A stretch of 64,000 bases of DNA, taken from Cubamyces lactineus. Taxonomy: Eukaryota > Basidiomycota > Agaricomycetes > Polyporales > Polyporaceae. The notes beneath the pieces were generated by a model. It was not told the origin of the DNA. It saw nothing but the letters and a program-made list of their open reading frames with translations, and made no database searches. Below are positions 25,654 to 37,365 of this stretch, one piece after another (the stretch's first letter is position 1; the number at the start of each line of letters is the position of its first letter). Location: contig JACDTU010000014.1 of the NCBI GenBank assembly GCA_022376465.1, forward strand, positions 62,001 through 126,000, read 5' to 3'. A program made the position numbers and the translations under genes.

Positions 25654-27672
25654 ATGCACCCGCACGGTGCGCCTCGCAATATGCAGCAACGGCACAGACG
25701 TGTCGGCGACCTCGAAGAGCGTGCACCTGCTCTCATAAATCTTCCCTTCCCCGACCCATCCATACCTATCCTCGACCCTTTACTCCAACCTCTCGCGCCC
25801 ATCCTCACTCCTCTCGTTGACGGTCAACACCCCGCGACTCAGGTCAAGACCACTGCTCCTCATACAACGTCCACTACTCCTCCCGCGGCTCAGTCTCCCA
25901 CGCCTAGCCCGACTTCTGCCGCCTCAAGCCCTTCTTCGCCGACCAATACACCCGGCGGCGGCGACTCCGGTGGCAGCAGCGGAGGCGGCAGCCCAGGCAA
26001 CTCAGGCAGTGGAGGCAACTCCGGAAGCGGTAGCGGCGGCTCAAATGGCGGCGGGGGTGGCAGCAACGGATCAGGCAGCAGTCCTGGCCCTTCTGGCAAT
26101 GGCGCAAGCAGCCCTCCAGCTTCCAATCCCTCCAATCCTGGAGCCGCCGCCCCGACAGCGACAGGCAACGACGGTGCCCCATCCGGCTCACAACCTACAG
26201 GCTCTCAGCCGTCCAACGGTCAGGGCTCGGGTGCGCCCAATGGTTCGGCCGGGTCCGCTGCATCCTCTGTGCTCGTGCCAGTCATCAACGCTAACGGGGC
26301 CAATTTTGTCTCTGGGACGAGTTCGGCACTTTTTCCTACAGGGACAGGGAACGGCGGACACGGCGGTGACAGCGGGAGTCCCAGCGGCACGACGATCCCC
26401 GCAAACCCCGCGACGCCGACTGGCATAGATGACCCCTCCGGGAGAATTACCGGATCGTCATCCAACGGCTCGGGCGCGAGTCCGACCAACTCTGATCCCT
26501 CTCACCCATCCAAGCAGGGGGATGACAGCATCCATCACGGGTTGTCTACTGGCATCATCGTTGCCATCTCGCTCATCGCTGCGCTCCTGCTCCTCGTGCT
26601 TCTCTTCTGCTGCTGCAGACGGCGCGCCATCGCTGCACGAGTCCGACGCCGCCGGAATTGGTTCGCCGCTGGTGCGTATGGCGCAGGGATCGCCAGTGAC
26701 GAGTTCAAGGACGGTGGCGCCGGGACCAAATCCGCTCGGAGCAGTTTCGCCACGAACATTGACCGCGGGCAGATGATCACGCCCGTGCCGCCGCCGCTCG
26801 ACTTCGACTTTGCACCACCGCCGAGCGACCAGATGTCCCAGGTGTGGCCGAGCAACATGAGCGGCTCCATCACGGTCCCACCGGTCTCACGCACCGTCGA
26901 ATCGATGCCGAGCCCAACAGTTCGAGCTGCTCCCGACCGGACCAGCTTGAGCTCGCTCTCATCCTCTGGCAGCAGCCGCCCACCCTCGCAAACCTCGCAG
27001 TACCTCGCGCTTCCCGGCGCCGCAGCCACCGCTGAAGGGTCGCCATACGGCCACGACTTCCCTTCACCCTTCTCTGTCCGCCCATTCTCCCCCTCCGAGA
27101 CGTTCTCTTTCCCGCGACCGCCGCAGGATGACGCCACGAGCCGTGCGTCGGGCATGCTCAGCGGTTCGGTCATCAGCGCGTCCTCCGACATCCATAGCGC
27201 TGCGTTCTTCACTGCTGAGGACCACCCTGCATCATCTCCAGAGCCCGCGGGGGCGGCAGCGGCATTGGCAGCAGAAGAGAACCCGTTCCTCGACTTCACG
27301 GAGATCGCTGCCGCCGGTCGCCCAACCTCGGCCTCAACAGAGAGTAGTCCATCGGAGCACTTTGCAGCAGTCGAAATCATACGGCGGCCATTTGTGCCCA
27401 CCATGGACGACGAAATGGCGGTTGTGCCTGGGCAAGAAGTGCGCATCCTGAAGCGGTTCGACGACGGCTGGGCATTCGCGGAGACCGTGCCCGCGTCGCG
27501 CCAGGGCCTGATCCCAATAGACTGTCTCAGGCCGGTTGAGGAGGACCTGCCTGCGTTCCTGGCGAAGAAACGATTGAGCAGCTACGTGTCGGGTCCCGCG
27601 GGCCAACGTACGACGTTGATGTCGCAACGCACCAGTGTGCTCAGCGGGACGTCGGTGGGCAAGGCCATGTGA
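25654..27672 (+). CDS. single-pass membrane protein with C-terminal SH3 domain
   Basis: 672 aa in one exon. About residues 1-60 contain a hydrophobic Pro/Leu segment (LLQPLAPILTPLV), followed by a Ser/Thr/Pro then Gly/Ser/Asn-rich region to about 290 that resembles an exposed glycosylated stalk. A clear transmembrane helix (TGIIVAISLIAALLLLVLLF, about 299-320) is followed by CCCRRR and a second basic cluster RVRRRRNW, which places the C-terminus in the cytoplasm. The tail is Ser/Pro rich and ends in an SH3 domain at about 573-630: RRPFVPTMDDEMAVVPGQEV, then FDDGWAFAE and QGLIPIDCLRP, with the ALYDY-equivalent, the conserved Trp and the final Pro present. The layout resembles fungal osmosensing and cell-wall sensors (Sho1/Msb2-like) but homology outside SH3 is not shown. 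The frame is open back to 25273; no clear signal peptide is seen from either start, so an unseen upstream exon is possible. Confidence 0.78.
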   Translation: MHPHGAPRNMQQRHRRVGDLEERAPALINLPFPDPSIPILDPLLQPLAPILTPLVDGQHPATQVKTTAPHTTSTTPPAAQSPTPSPTSAASSPSSPTNTPGGGDSGGSSGGGSPGNSGSGGNSGSGSGGSNGGGGGSNGSGSSPGPSGNGASSPPASNPSNPGAAAPTATGNDGAPSGSQPTGSQPSNGQGSGAPNGSAGSAASSVLVPVINANGANFVSGTSSALFPTGTGNGGHGGDSGSPSGTTIPANPATPTGIDDPSGRITGSSSNGSGASPTNSDPSHPSKQGDDSIHHGLSTGIIVAISLIAALLLLVLLFCCCRRRAIAARVRRRRNWFAAGAYGAGIASDEFKDGGAGTKSARSSFATNIDRGQMITPVPPPLDFDFAPPPSDQMSQVWPSNMSGSITVPPVSRTVESMPSPTVRAAPDRTSLSSLSSSGSSRPPSQTSQYLALPGAAATAEGSPYGHDFPSPFSVRPFSPSETFSFPRPPQDDATSRASGMLSGSVISASSDIHSAAFFTAEDHPASSPEPAGAAAALAAEENPFLDFTEIAAAGRPTSASTESSPSEHFAAVEIIRRPFVPTMDDEMAVVPGQEVRILKRFDDGWAFAETVPASRQGLIPIDCLRPVEEDLPAFLAKKRLSSYVSGPAGQRTTLMSQRTSVLSGTSVGKAM

Positions 27673-30600
27673 TCGCGCTCCCCGTCTCGTACCTCCCTCA
27701 CTTGCCTCGGTATCTGGTTCTGAGATTGTCTTTACGCCTATGCACGACCGACACTCACTGTCTATGCCCATTCCACTGTTGTCTGGTGAGTCCACTAGTT
27801 GCCCAACCCCACGCGTCGATCGACATTGACTGATCTCGCCCCCGCAGCCACACAGACTCTGCTATGCATGCTGTGCTACGCGCCCTGTGCTGTGCCACGC
27901 CGCCATCGCTCCCTCACTGTCCGCTGTGTCCCACTAATCACTTGTCCGCTTGTCCTACTCTCTGCTTGTGTGTCCTCACTTTGTCTCTCTATCTCCGTTG
28001 TCCATCAACCGCCTCGCCATACCTGTGTGTCACAATACCTATCTATTTCGTCTCGCTGGCCGTCGCGGGTCCTCCGCCCCTCCCCTTCTTCACGCCCTCG
28101 TCTTCGACCGCACCGCACACCCCCCGGAACCTGGTCTCGACGGCCAGCAGGCACACACACACACATTCACCGGCCACTACTATTACCGTCACACCACCGC
28201 TGTCGCGTCTACCTCTTCCAAAACGTTCCCTGTCAATACTTTGGCCCACGCTGCCGCCACTGTTGCGCACGGGGGCAACCCCTTCGGCTGAATTATACCC
28301 TTCACGGCGCAATCCCATTCCTCTTCCTTCGTACTGTACGTAATTCTACTCTTCACCGGCGTGCTCGACATGCGACATTCGCTCCGTCTGCACGCGAAAC
28401 GCGGAACGCGCGCTCGGTCTCTGTTCATAGTCCAGTCCATACGTGCTTGCTCTTCTGTTCACCTTTCTGCACCCATATAGCCCCCTTCTCCCCCCCCCCC
28501 CCCGGCCCTTGCACTGCAGCCGGCTCCCCGGATTCCCAACGTCGACGCTTCGACCGCGCCCTCCCACGCCGTGCACTCCTAATCATACGTGCGATGATCA
28601 CGACGATTCCATTCAAAAACGCTTGCTTGCCTATCTGCTTTGTTCGCTCTTCGCTTTCTGCCCGCCCTCGAAAGCGCCTTTGGGAATTTGTGGGTCTGAT
28701 GCATGCGTGCGGACAAGACGGGATGTACATATACCCCCATCCAACCCCCTCGCCATTACCTCCCTGCTCTTCTGCTACCTATTGTTGGCTGTTGATCTTG
28801 GTGTTTAGTGCTGCGATCTTGTGTTTTAGGTATCGTTCCTGTTCAGATGCTGCTGTAGCTGGTGTTCAACGTGCTGGTTGTGTCGTGTTCTGTTCTGCTC
28901 GTTCCGTCCTCCACCCATTCATTCTCTCACCCTCACATATCCATATCCGCCCTCTCCCCCTGGTGCATCGTCGCCCTTTTAGACAGTACATAGTATACGG
29001 TACGCGCAGCCGACGACCTAAAGGTGCTCGGCACGGACGTTTCACCACGGGTATGGCGCTATGGACGATCGACCGCTCGCTCATTCTCGGCGAGATGCCA
29101 CCGTAGTGTTCCTGTACTTACTCTACAGACGTGCGTCCATACCTACCTATAGTCAGCGGCCCCCGTATATATCCCCCGCGCACGCACGGACTGCCTCGCC
29201 CTGGTAGTGGTACCGGTATCGATTCAGAGTCGTTGCATATATCCCAGTTGTTACGTACGTACGTGCGCCGTCCGGACCGCCGCTTGCGTAGTACGCCGTT
29301 CCCCGCCCCCAATGTAGCATTGCTTCAATTAAATGTGCTCGGAATTTTCGACATCGCAGCCGTGTGCGCCGTAGCCGTTTGGCGTCGATATTGATATCAC
29401 GATATCTCGTGTAGATGCGTCGCGCGCGGCGTAGTACACCAACTTCAAGGACGCTACTGATGGACTGAATCGAACTAGGGCGGGCGCGATGGACTGCTGC
29501 ATCCGACGTCGGACTATGCATACAATGAATTTGCTTGAAGACATCGTGGAAGACTAGTACTGAAGTCGCCGCCCGGTCGTGACTCGTGCGATTGAACACC
29601 TTGATCTGGCAGTGAAATGGAGGATGAATTGGCACGCGTACGACAGTCAGCGACGCTGGGACGCAGAAGCTCGAGCGCATGTGTCTCTATCCTGGCGAGC
29701 CGGTAGCTAGCTATCCATGGAGGGCATTCTCCGACGGCTCGGATACTTCGATATCACTTCGACGCTGGAACTCGTACAAACGGTAGCGAAGAGGTTAATA
29801 AGCCCGGTACTACCGCCGCTGCCGCTCTCCTCGCCGCACATACATATGCATATCGCATCACACGATACTCAACGCCGTCTATCGTGCAACGCAGACGGCA
29901 CCCCGAATCATCGGACGTCGGTCAACGGGCAGGTATTCGATATCCAATAACCCAACATGCATATGGCAACACGGTGAACCCCTACGTTCTCCTACGTTAC
30001 GGTTCAAGCTCGACAGTTGGACATTCGGGTATTCGTATGAACGCCGGTCAAGCACTGGAACACCCGACGACTCGACATCCAGCACAAACACTGCACAGTG
30101 AATACCACGCTCGACACGCGCATACTGCTATTCTGATCTTGCCACAAACCTGATCCATTCATCCAGTCCTCGAAACAACGCCCACCCGGAATTGACAGCA
30201 TGTCCGCCCCATATACTACCCCAAAGTCCGGCACTAGCCTCGCATCGGCAGGAGTCCCACGTGGGGCCGCGTCTCGATACCACTCAGACGCTGCTCTCTC
30301 TCGCCCCGTCCTTCCTTCATCCATCCATCCACACCCTACTTGGGGGGACACTGAATGTGCTGCGTACCAGAGAACCAGCGAGACCAGGAACCGCACGGAC
30401 GGGCGAACACACGCCCGCCCCGCGCGGCTCGACCGGACCCGCTGGGGGACACGAGCGTAAGGAGCCAGACGTCTCCGCCCCGAGGTGGAGGGTGCGGTAC
30501 CGCTGGACACGGAGGTCCAGGGACCTGCCTCGAGGGGAGACCGGCTAGGGGCATACATATCCTCTCTGACGAGGACGGGAAGCAACACATGGAGGGAGAG

Positions 30601-31177
30601 GGGTAGACGTGGGACATGGTGTGTACGTTACCTGCGTACGCGCATGTATACGGCTTGAGAATCTTGGTTCACTGGGAGATGCCCAGGATGGGCGGCGACA
30701 TGTCAATCGCGCATCGTCATTAGCGCATATCATTACAACGCCGCGGCACACCCGCGCACGCGCACCGACGCGTACCAGGAAGGACGCAGTAGAAGGGAAA
30801 GGGATGGGGGGAGAGCGCGCACGCGTGCACCGCGGTCCACATAACAACCACATAGGCACATTAGGCGGGCGTCTAGAGTACGGGGGAGCCAGGAACACAC
30901 AACAAGCAGCGAAAGCAAGGTGAGAGAAATGGGAGAGAGAGGGAGGTGGGTACGTAGCAGAGAGCACGCAGACTGCGTGAGGACGGCTTGAGATGGAACG
31001 GATGGGACGGATGGGACGCAAGTTGATGCGGGGTAGAGAGAAACGTTCATGCGGGAAGGTGTATGATATCCGGCGTCGCTCGAGAGAATATCTTGAATAC
31101 CGTGTGCGGACCAAGAGGACACAGAGACCAGAGACTCGTGAACTGGAGACGAGGATTGAGACCGGCTGAGCCAGTTA
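27673..31177. other. 3.5 kb between convergent genes, no gene recognised
   Basis: Contains the 3' flanks of the SH3 and FYR genes. 27800-28950 is extremely pyrimidine rich on the plus strand and carries a (CA)7 tract near 28152, a C14 run at 28490-28503 and a long but composition-driven open frame. 29250-29265 repeats ACGT units, and 31006-31020 repeats GGATGGGAC. No splice-consistent coding chain found. Confidence 0.5.
28490..28503. repeat. poly-C run (14 bases)
   Basis: Homopolymer in a pyrimidine-rich intergenic tract. Length may be unreliable in the assembly. Confidence 0.85.
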
Positions 31178-34011
31178 TCATCGGTCACTCGGATGGCCGT
31201 TCCTCCTGCCGTTCCCATTGGCGTACGCGTACTCCTGCCCCGCCCCACCGTCGTTCGCGGGGGGCGACGACGCGATCGGCGGAGCCGGGTATGCATGCAT
31301 GATGCTCGCAAACGTCGGTGGGACCGGTGGGGGTGGGGTCCCCGCCGTGCGGTACGCTGGGTCTGCACCGTTCGTCATATGGCCGCCCGCAGGGACAGCG
31401 TGCGACTCGTACGGGGAGCGGTGGCCATGGCCATGGCCATGCGGCGACGCGACGGTGCTCTGCGAGCGACTGTGGCCGACCGCGGGAGGCGGTAGGTGCA
31501 GCGGGGGCGAGAAGTGGTCGTCCCTATCTCCCCGGTCGCGCTCGCGGTGTATAACAGGAGACCGAGACGCCGTACGCGAGTGCGTCGGGGAGTCGACATG
31601 CATAGGGGTACCGCCATGCGGTGGAGGCGCCGGGGGGTTCGGGTACTCCTCGTAGCCAGCGTTGCTCGCGCGTGAACCTCGACGCGTGCGAGGGCCGTTC
31701 TCCGGCGGTGCGTTGGGATATTCCTGGTGGAACGTGATGGACTTCATAGGTCCCGGGTTCGTCTGCGATTGTGCGGAAGGGCCGTTGCGCGGTCGGATCG
31801 CGGGGTCGTCCTCCATGTGGATAATCGTGAGCTCCATCGGCCGTCCCCGTGTGCTCGAACGCATCGGCGTGCCAGCGGCGGCAGCTGCCGCGGCCGCCGG
31901 GTTGGCGGGTACCGGAATCGGCTCTGGTTCAGGCTCGCCGTGTTCGTTCAGGTAGCCGTGTCCGTTCATAGAATCGCCGTTCATTGACATCGCCCCGCCG
32001 CCTGGGGACGCGCCGTCGTGTTCGTCAGGAAGTGCAGGGATCACCGCGGCGTGTCGTCCACCAAGCGGTCTATATGTGAATGCACGCATAGGTGGTAGTA
32101 AAATGAAGGGGAAGAAAGTGCATGAGCGATACTGATCTGACACTTGTCGTCGTCTTCCGCGTGCGCGTGCGCGCCGCCTGTCCCGGCCCCTCTCCCCACT
32201 CCCAGGGTAGCGAGCACAGAACGCGGGTATGGCGACGAGAACACCGCACGGCGCCCGCGGAACGCGAAGAGCAGAGGATACACGCGAAAGACGCTCACCC
32301 TCCTTCGACGAAGTGCTGCCACACGTAGTCCTTGAGCTGGTTCGCATGCGGCAGCTCCTGGATGAGGTGTTTGATCGTGTTCTGCCCGAGCCCGAAGAAG
32401 TCCGGACCAGAGACGGAGTTGGAGTGCGCGCGGTTCCGAATGTGGTTCGCGGCGCGGACGATGACGGACCATGCGCCAGTCGCTGTGCCGGCGACGATGG
32501 GCTTCATGTCCGACGCAGTGATCTGGAACTTGGGGCCGTCCCCGCCGTCGAGGATCTTGCAGTTGTAGACCACTTCGGCATTGGGATCGAGCGTCGAGAG
32601 GTAGCGCCTAACAATAACAGACGTCATCACGTTGCATCAGCAACTATGATCCACACAGGCTTACCTAGTCACTTCGTATCCAACGGGAAAGATGTATCGT
32701 TCAGTGTGAAAGTGCTCCCTCATGCACACCTCTCCTAGGTTGTGCACCGTCATGATTCCAACGTTGAGAGGGAGGATCGGCTTGCCGTGCTTGTCGCGAG
32801 GTACGGTAGGAATGCTGTAACTCCTGGTCGTGACTGTATGCGCTTTCAGCCTTTTCGGCTTCGTGTGTCGCTGGATGTCTGAGGGGCGCGAACTGTTGGA
32901 AGTGGCTTTGAGGGACATTTGCATGTGCACCTGAGAGGGTGGGAGACCGTGCTGATAGGATGGAGACATCGCGCCCGGGTGCATGCCAGGCATGTACTCG
33001 TCCTGCGGCGAGAGTATGGGGGAAAGCGACTCCGAGCGATGAACGGCATGCGGAGTACCACCACGAGAAAGCTGAGATCCCGGATGAGAAAGAGAGGATG
33101 GAGGCGCTTCATTACCACCAGGCGGTGCCGGTGGTTTGAGACGGAGTCGGGTGCCTGTGCTCGACACCAAGATCGGGGGCGATGAGGTCGGGTTGCTCTG
33201 AGGTGGGGGTTGTGGTTGTGTAGGGATCGGCGCAGGGGCGAACGTAAGGGGTGCACCTATGTCCTTGCCTTTCTGAGGTCCGCGCGGTTTGCGCACGGGG
33301 CGTTTTGCTTCCCGGGCTTCCTCCTCCTGCCTCTCCCTCTCCTCAGCCTCCTGTCTTCGCCTCGCGGCAGGACCAATGTGTCGCGACAGCAGATGAGGGT
33401 CAATGTCGGGATCTTCGTGTTCAAGTTCCTTGATCGCCTGGTGTATGTTCTCGATGAACGCTTTCTGGTTTCGGTCATCTCTGAGGCAGCGAGGCAGAGC
33501 CGAGAAGGGCATCCCCGCCGCCTGCGCGCCCGGGGCACCAATAGGATTGATTTCTAGCTCTGCGATGCGCTCTAGGAGTAGGCTGGCAAAGAAGTCGAGA
33601 TGAGGAAACCGGGACATCGCGTCGAGATGGCACTGCAACTCACGTTCGTTCCGCCCGCCACTTGACGTTGCGTTCTCCCGAAGAACGCAACTGTATCATA
33701 GCTTCCTTGTGTTTCTGCTCGACGTTGCCAAGACGAGTAACGCGCGTGCAATTGATTACGAAGCACGTTCAGAGACGGATCGAGGGCGGAGTCGCGATGA
33801 GCAAGGGCGAAAAACGCGTGAAGCGGCGCAGACGGCTCACCTCCTCAAGTTCAAAGTATTTCCTCTTGAGTTTCCTGTACTTTTCGGCGTAATCGGGCTC
33901 TTTGGCCTTTTGCTGAGAGGCCGACTGGGCGACCTGAGGGGGTACGGGCGGGGGGCCCATGACGATATCCTGCTGGTTAGGGCCCATTGAGGACCTGCCC
34001 TGGACACTCAT
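31178..34011 (-). CDS. FY-rich (FYRN-FYRC) domain nuclear protein, TBRG1-like
   Basis: FYRN/FYRC modules occur in chromatin proteins such as Trithorax-type methyltransferases and TBRG1, where the two halves fold together. Five exons (33841-34011, 33644-33714, 32665-33582, 32299-32607, 31178-32069) close to 786 aa. Residues about 40-90 are a coiled coil (YAEKYRKLKRKYFELEE, then KHKEAMIQLRSSGERNVKW and LLLERIAELE). An acidic/basic linker follows, then FYRN at about 350-425 (VGIMTVHNLGEVCMREHFH, ERYIFPVGYEVTRRY) and FYRC at about 430-490 (GAWSVIVRAANHIRNR, VSGPDFFGLGQNTIKHLIQE, YVWQHF). There is no SET or PHD domain. The C-terminal 300 residues are Pro/His/Gly rich with Ala and HGHGHGH runs. Start chosen at MSVQGRSS because a TATATAG lies about 100 bases upstream; the frame is open to 34185. 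Confidence 0.9.
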
Positions 34012-37000
34012 GGGCGGATGGAAGGCGGGGGGCGGAGGAGGGAAGAGAAGGGGAGGGGCGGGGGAGTAGGAGTAAGGGGAGAGGAAGTGCGGCTGAGACT
34101 GGGGTCTTGGGCTATATAGGTGGTGGTGGCCAGGGGAAGCGGCCAGCTGTTTGGTCCGATCCCACATTTCCTCTCTCAGTCTCAACGCACACCCCGACCG
34201 AGTTCAGATCACGCCTTTCCGTCTGCGGCGTTGCGCCTCTGGGGCGTGCCTGCGCCATCGCGGCTGCAGAAGGAATATATATTGGACGGGTACTACGACT
34301 ATGTGACAATGCGGATTGTAGACGACATGGGAAGGATAAGCGCCGGGGATGCGAAGGCGATACGGGGCGTTGAATGGCGGAAATGGAGAGAGGGAGAGGG
34401 AGTGCCAAAGGGTAGAGGCCGTTCTGGGCGGCGTGGCGTTGATTCTCTTCTTTCGGCCCAACAAGCGCCCAAACCTTCTTCCCACTCATCCAGGACCCCG
34501 GAACTCCCACCCCCCTCCTTCCTCTTCCGAGCCCACTCTTCCTCCTCTCGCCCATCTTTCCACCCCTCTCCAAAACAATTTATATCCCTCCCATCGCTCC
34601 TTCTCTGCGGCCGGCATCTCCGTTCGTCCTATCGCTCCTCCACCGTTGTCCTCTCGCAACACACGCATCCCTGCCCCGCCCTCCTTCCTTGCCACACGAT
34701 CCACCATCTGTCAACCTCTCCCTCCCTGCCGCCGGTTGCTACTTCCCCTCCTGTGCCTGTGCCCCCCTCCCAGCTGCGATCCAGTGCGGCCTCTCAGATC
34801 GTCTCCTCTCGCCGCAACCAACAACCTCCAGTCCCACACACCGCCCTTGTATATAAGCTACATAGCCCGTCTCGCAAGTCCGTTCTCACCGGGCCCCCGG
34901 GCAACATGTGGCCTAGACTGCGGCACCGCTCAAACGCGCGCTGTGGTTTGGCTCTACTCAACGCCGGCCATCGATCCCGCCTCCCGTCCGAATCCGGCCA
35001 TGTGATTGCCATATATGGCTACCTTCGTCCTTCCTCCCCGAGCCCCGTGCCTGCCGTCGCTCCAGCGCCCCGCTGCGCTTCCTCCTGTACACGTCCGAGT
35101 TTGGCCGCCGTCGGGCAGGCCTCCCTCCGTCCAAGCCGTCGCTCTCCGACGATCTACGCTCTGAGTCTCACACACCGCCAGCAAAGGGAGGTGTCCGAGT
35201 CGAGGCTCGAGCACGTCCGTCCGTCATGACTCCGTTGACTGCTTCGGCCGCGCCTCGTGTCTCGCACGTTCACGTAAACATCATTCGCAGAAGCCTTGGT
35301 GGCTGAATGATGCCGCGCACGCGCCTCCAGGGCCTGCGTGGAGAGTTCCGCCACGCTCGTTTTAAACGCGACGCTGGCCGCCGACCGCCGACCGCTGACC
35401 CATGAGGGACTCAGTCTCCGGGAGACGTCGACACACGCGTACGGCGCACGCAGCGCACGTACGGCGTGCTCTGTCGTAATCGTCAGTGGCTCGACCGCGT
35501 ATCGTGCCCAGACGGCGTTATGCATGCCCTAATCCGTGCGCGAGTCTGGCTGCGCGGCGTCCATACCATAATGCATGACGTCGACGTCAATCGAGGCCGC
35601 CCCTAATAATGCAAACTTCTAAGTAAGTTCTGGCTCCCTGTTGCCGCCCAACCAGCCTCGAGCGTGGCGTCTCTTCGAAGCCCTCCCAAGACTCCGAAGG
35701 CCCCCCAGCTTCCAAGGACCCGAAGCGGCGATGGACTTGCACGGAAATGGGTCTGTCGCCTCCCGGGTACGTCGACGGGGGCGGCAGTGACGCGTATGTA
35801 TCTGGGTGCGTGCGATCGTGTGCGAGTGCGTTCAGTGTGACTAGGGGCGTGCGAGGTGCCTTGCAAGTCGTCTCGAGATGCCGAGTACTTTGAGTTTGGA
35901 CGTGCGCGCGCGTGGGACGGCAGATGTTGAGCAAGGTCAATCGGAATACATTCACCAATCTCGCAGTTCGCAACGCTCCTCCTAGTCCGTCGGCGATTGA
36001 AAGTGCACGCCCACGCGTCCATCGCGTAAGTACTCACACATATGTACATGCAGCTACCGCCGACGTCGCCCACGGACGATCATGTGCACCAAGACGCCCC
36101 ACTAGGAATCTGCATTGATATTGAACACGAGCTCGCCGGGAGATTATAATGCCTACGTTTGCACAATGAGTGCCTTCGAGTGCCTTACCAGGGAACACCG
36201 AAACGGCAACAACTTCGACCGAGTCGTTCGCGATCGTAAACCTCTAACCTTGTAAGTAACACTATGTAAGCTTGGATCTGTATTACTATCAGCATCAGCA
36301 ATGGCAACGAGCATCCCCCCAGGGACCGCTTCCCACACGCCCTGGCGCCGTCCGTCATCAGCAGACGGCAGTGCGCCGAAACATCATCACCCAGCTGTAG
36401 TAATGTGTGATCATATGCCAATGTCAAGTGGCTCGTATGCCCGGTCGCAACGAGGCGAGCCGCGAGCCGTGGCTCAATAGGGTGAGTGTGATTGACGTGT
36501 ACGTGAGTGTCAGCCAGGTTGAGCTTGGCGGGCGAGTGCACGGTTGAAATGCATGTGCATACGGGTACGAGTATCAGTTGCCAGAGGGACTTTATGAGCG
36601 TACGCCTTCACAGCCATGGCCCGGGTGCTTTGGTGCGTTGTGCCAACTACAGGAAACCCGAGTCAGGACTCGAAGTATAGTCGCATCACAAACCGTAGTA
36701 TGTGTACATCATCCAAGGAGCTGCGCCCTGAGGCCCGAGGCCTGAGGAGCTTCTTACAAGAAGGTTCAAGGGGGTGATCTTCATGGAGGCACCTCTTCAC
36801 ACGCTCGAGCTGCGGCGTGTCCGGTTGATGTAATGGCGATGCAGCGTCGATACTAAGTACTCATGTCAGTTGCGACTGTATCCAACGATACGAGTCGCTT
36901 GGGGTTACCTACCGCAAGCAGGGCTGACTTGGAGATGTGTGGGCTCAAGTGGGTCTATGTTGACGCAACGATGGGTCTGGTCGTATCCTGGTCAAATCAG

Positions 37001-37365
37001 CTCAGAAGCGACGACCGTCGTTCACAAACAAGCCGCAGGCCTGTGACACGGCTGAGAGCATCCGACAACTCTGCGCCCACTGTATGTAAAATTCTGGGGA
37101 TTAGATAGAAGTACTGCATCTGCAGAACAATAATGCACGTCAGGATCACATTGACTTTGATATTGAGCCCAATGGGGAGAAAGCTCGTAATCTATCTCGT
37201 CCAGGGTATAGACAATAAAGTCACAGTGCACCAGACGAAGCCCTGGGGGCTTGTCAGCAGTTTTGACGTGTGTCTCACGAGAGCAACTCACACAGACAAC
37301 GATACACAAGGTCTGGTCTCGAAGATCCGTCGCAGCTCGAATTGGCCTCCATCCGTACTGTTCTG
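34012..37365. other. 3.4 kb with no recognised gene
   Basis: Starts with the promoter of the FYR gene: CTATATA on the plus strand at 34112-34118 is a minus-strand TATATAG about 100 bases before the ATG at 34011. 34440-34760 is strongly pyrimidine rich and open in several frames at once, a composition effect. The rest holds short frames without family resemblance. Confidence 0.5.

Noticed and set aside
26535..27446. A 303-codon minus-strand frame
   Set aside because: Antisense shadow of the SH3 membrane protein; that plus-strand frame has a membrane helix and an SH3 domain.
27799..29106. A 435-codon open frame on the plus strand
   Set aside because: The stretch is dominated by C and T runs that avoid stop codons by composition; the product is Ser/Pro/Arg/Leu rich with no domain, and other frames are open as well.
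34120..35229. A 369-codon open frame on the plus strand
   Set aside because: It overlaps the promoter and possible 5' end of the FYR gene and lies in a pyrimidine-rich tract; no start context, splice structure or family resemblance.
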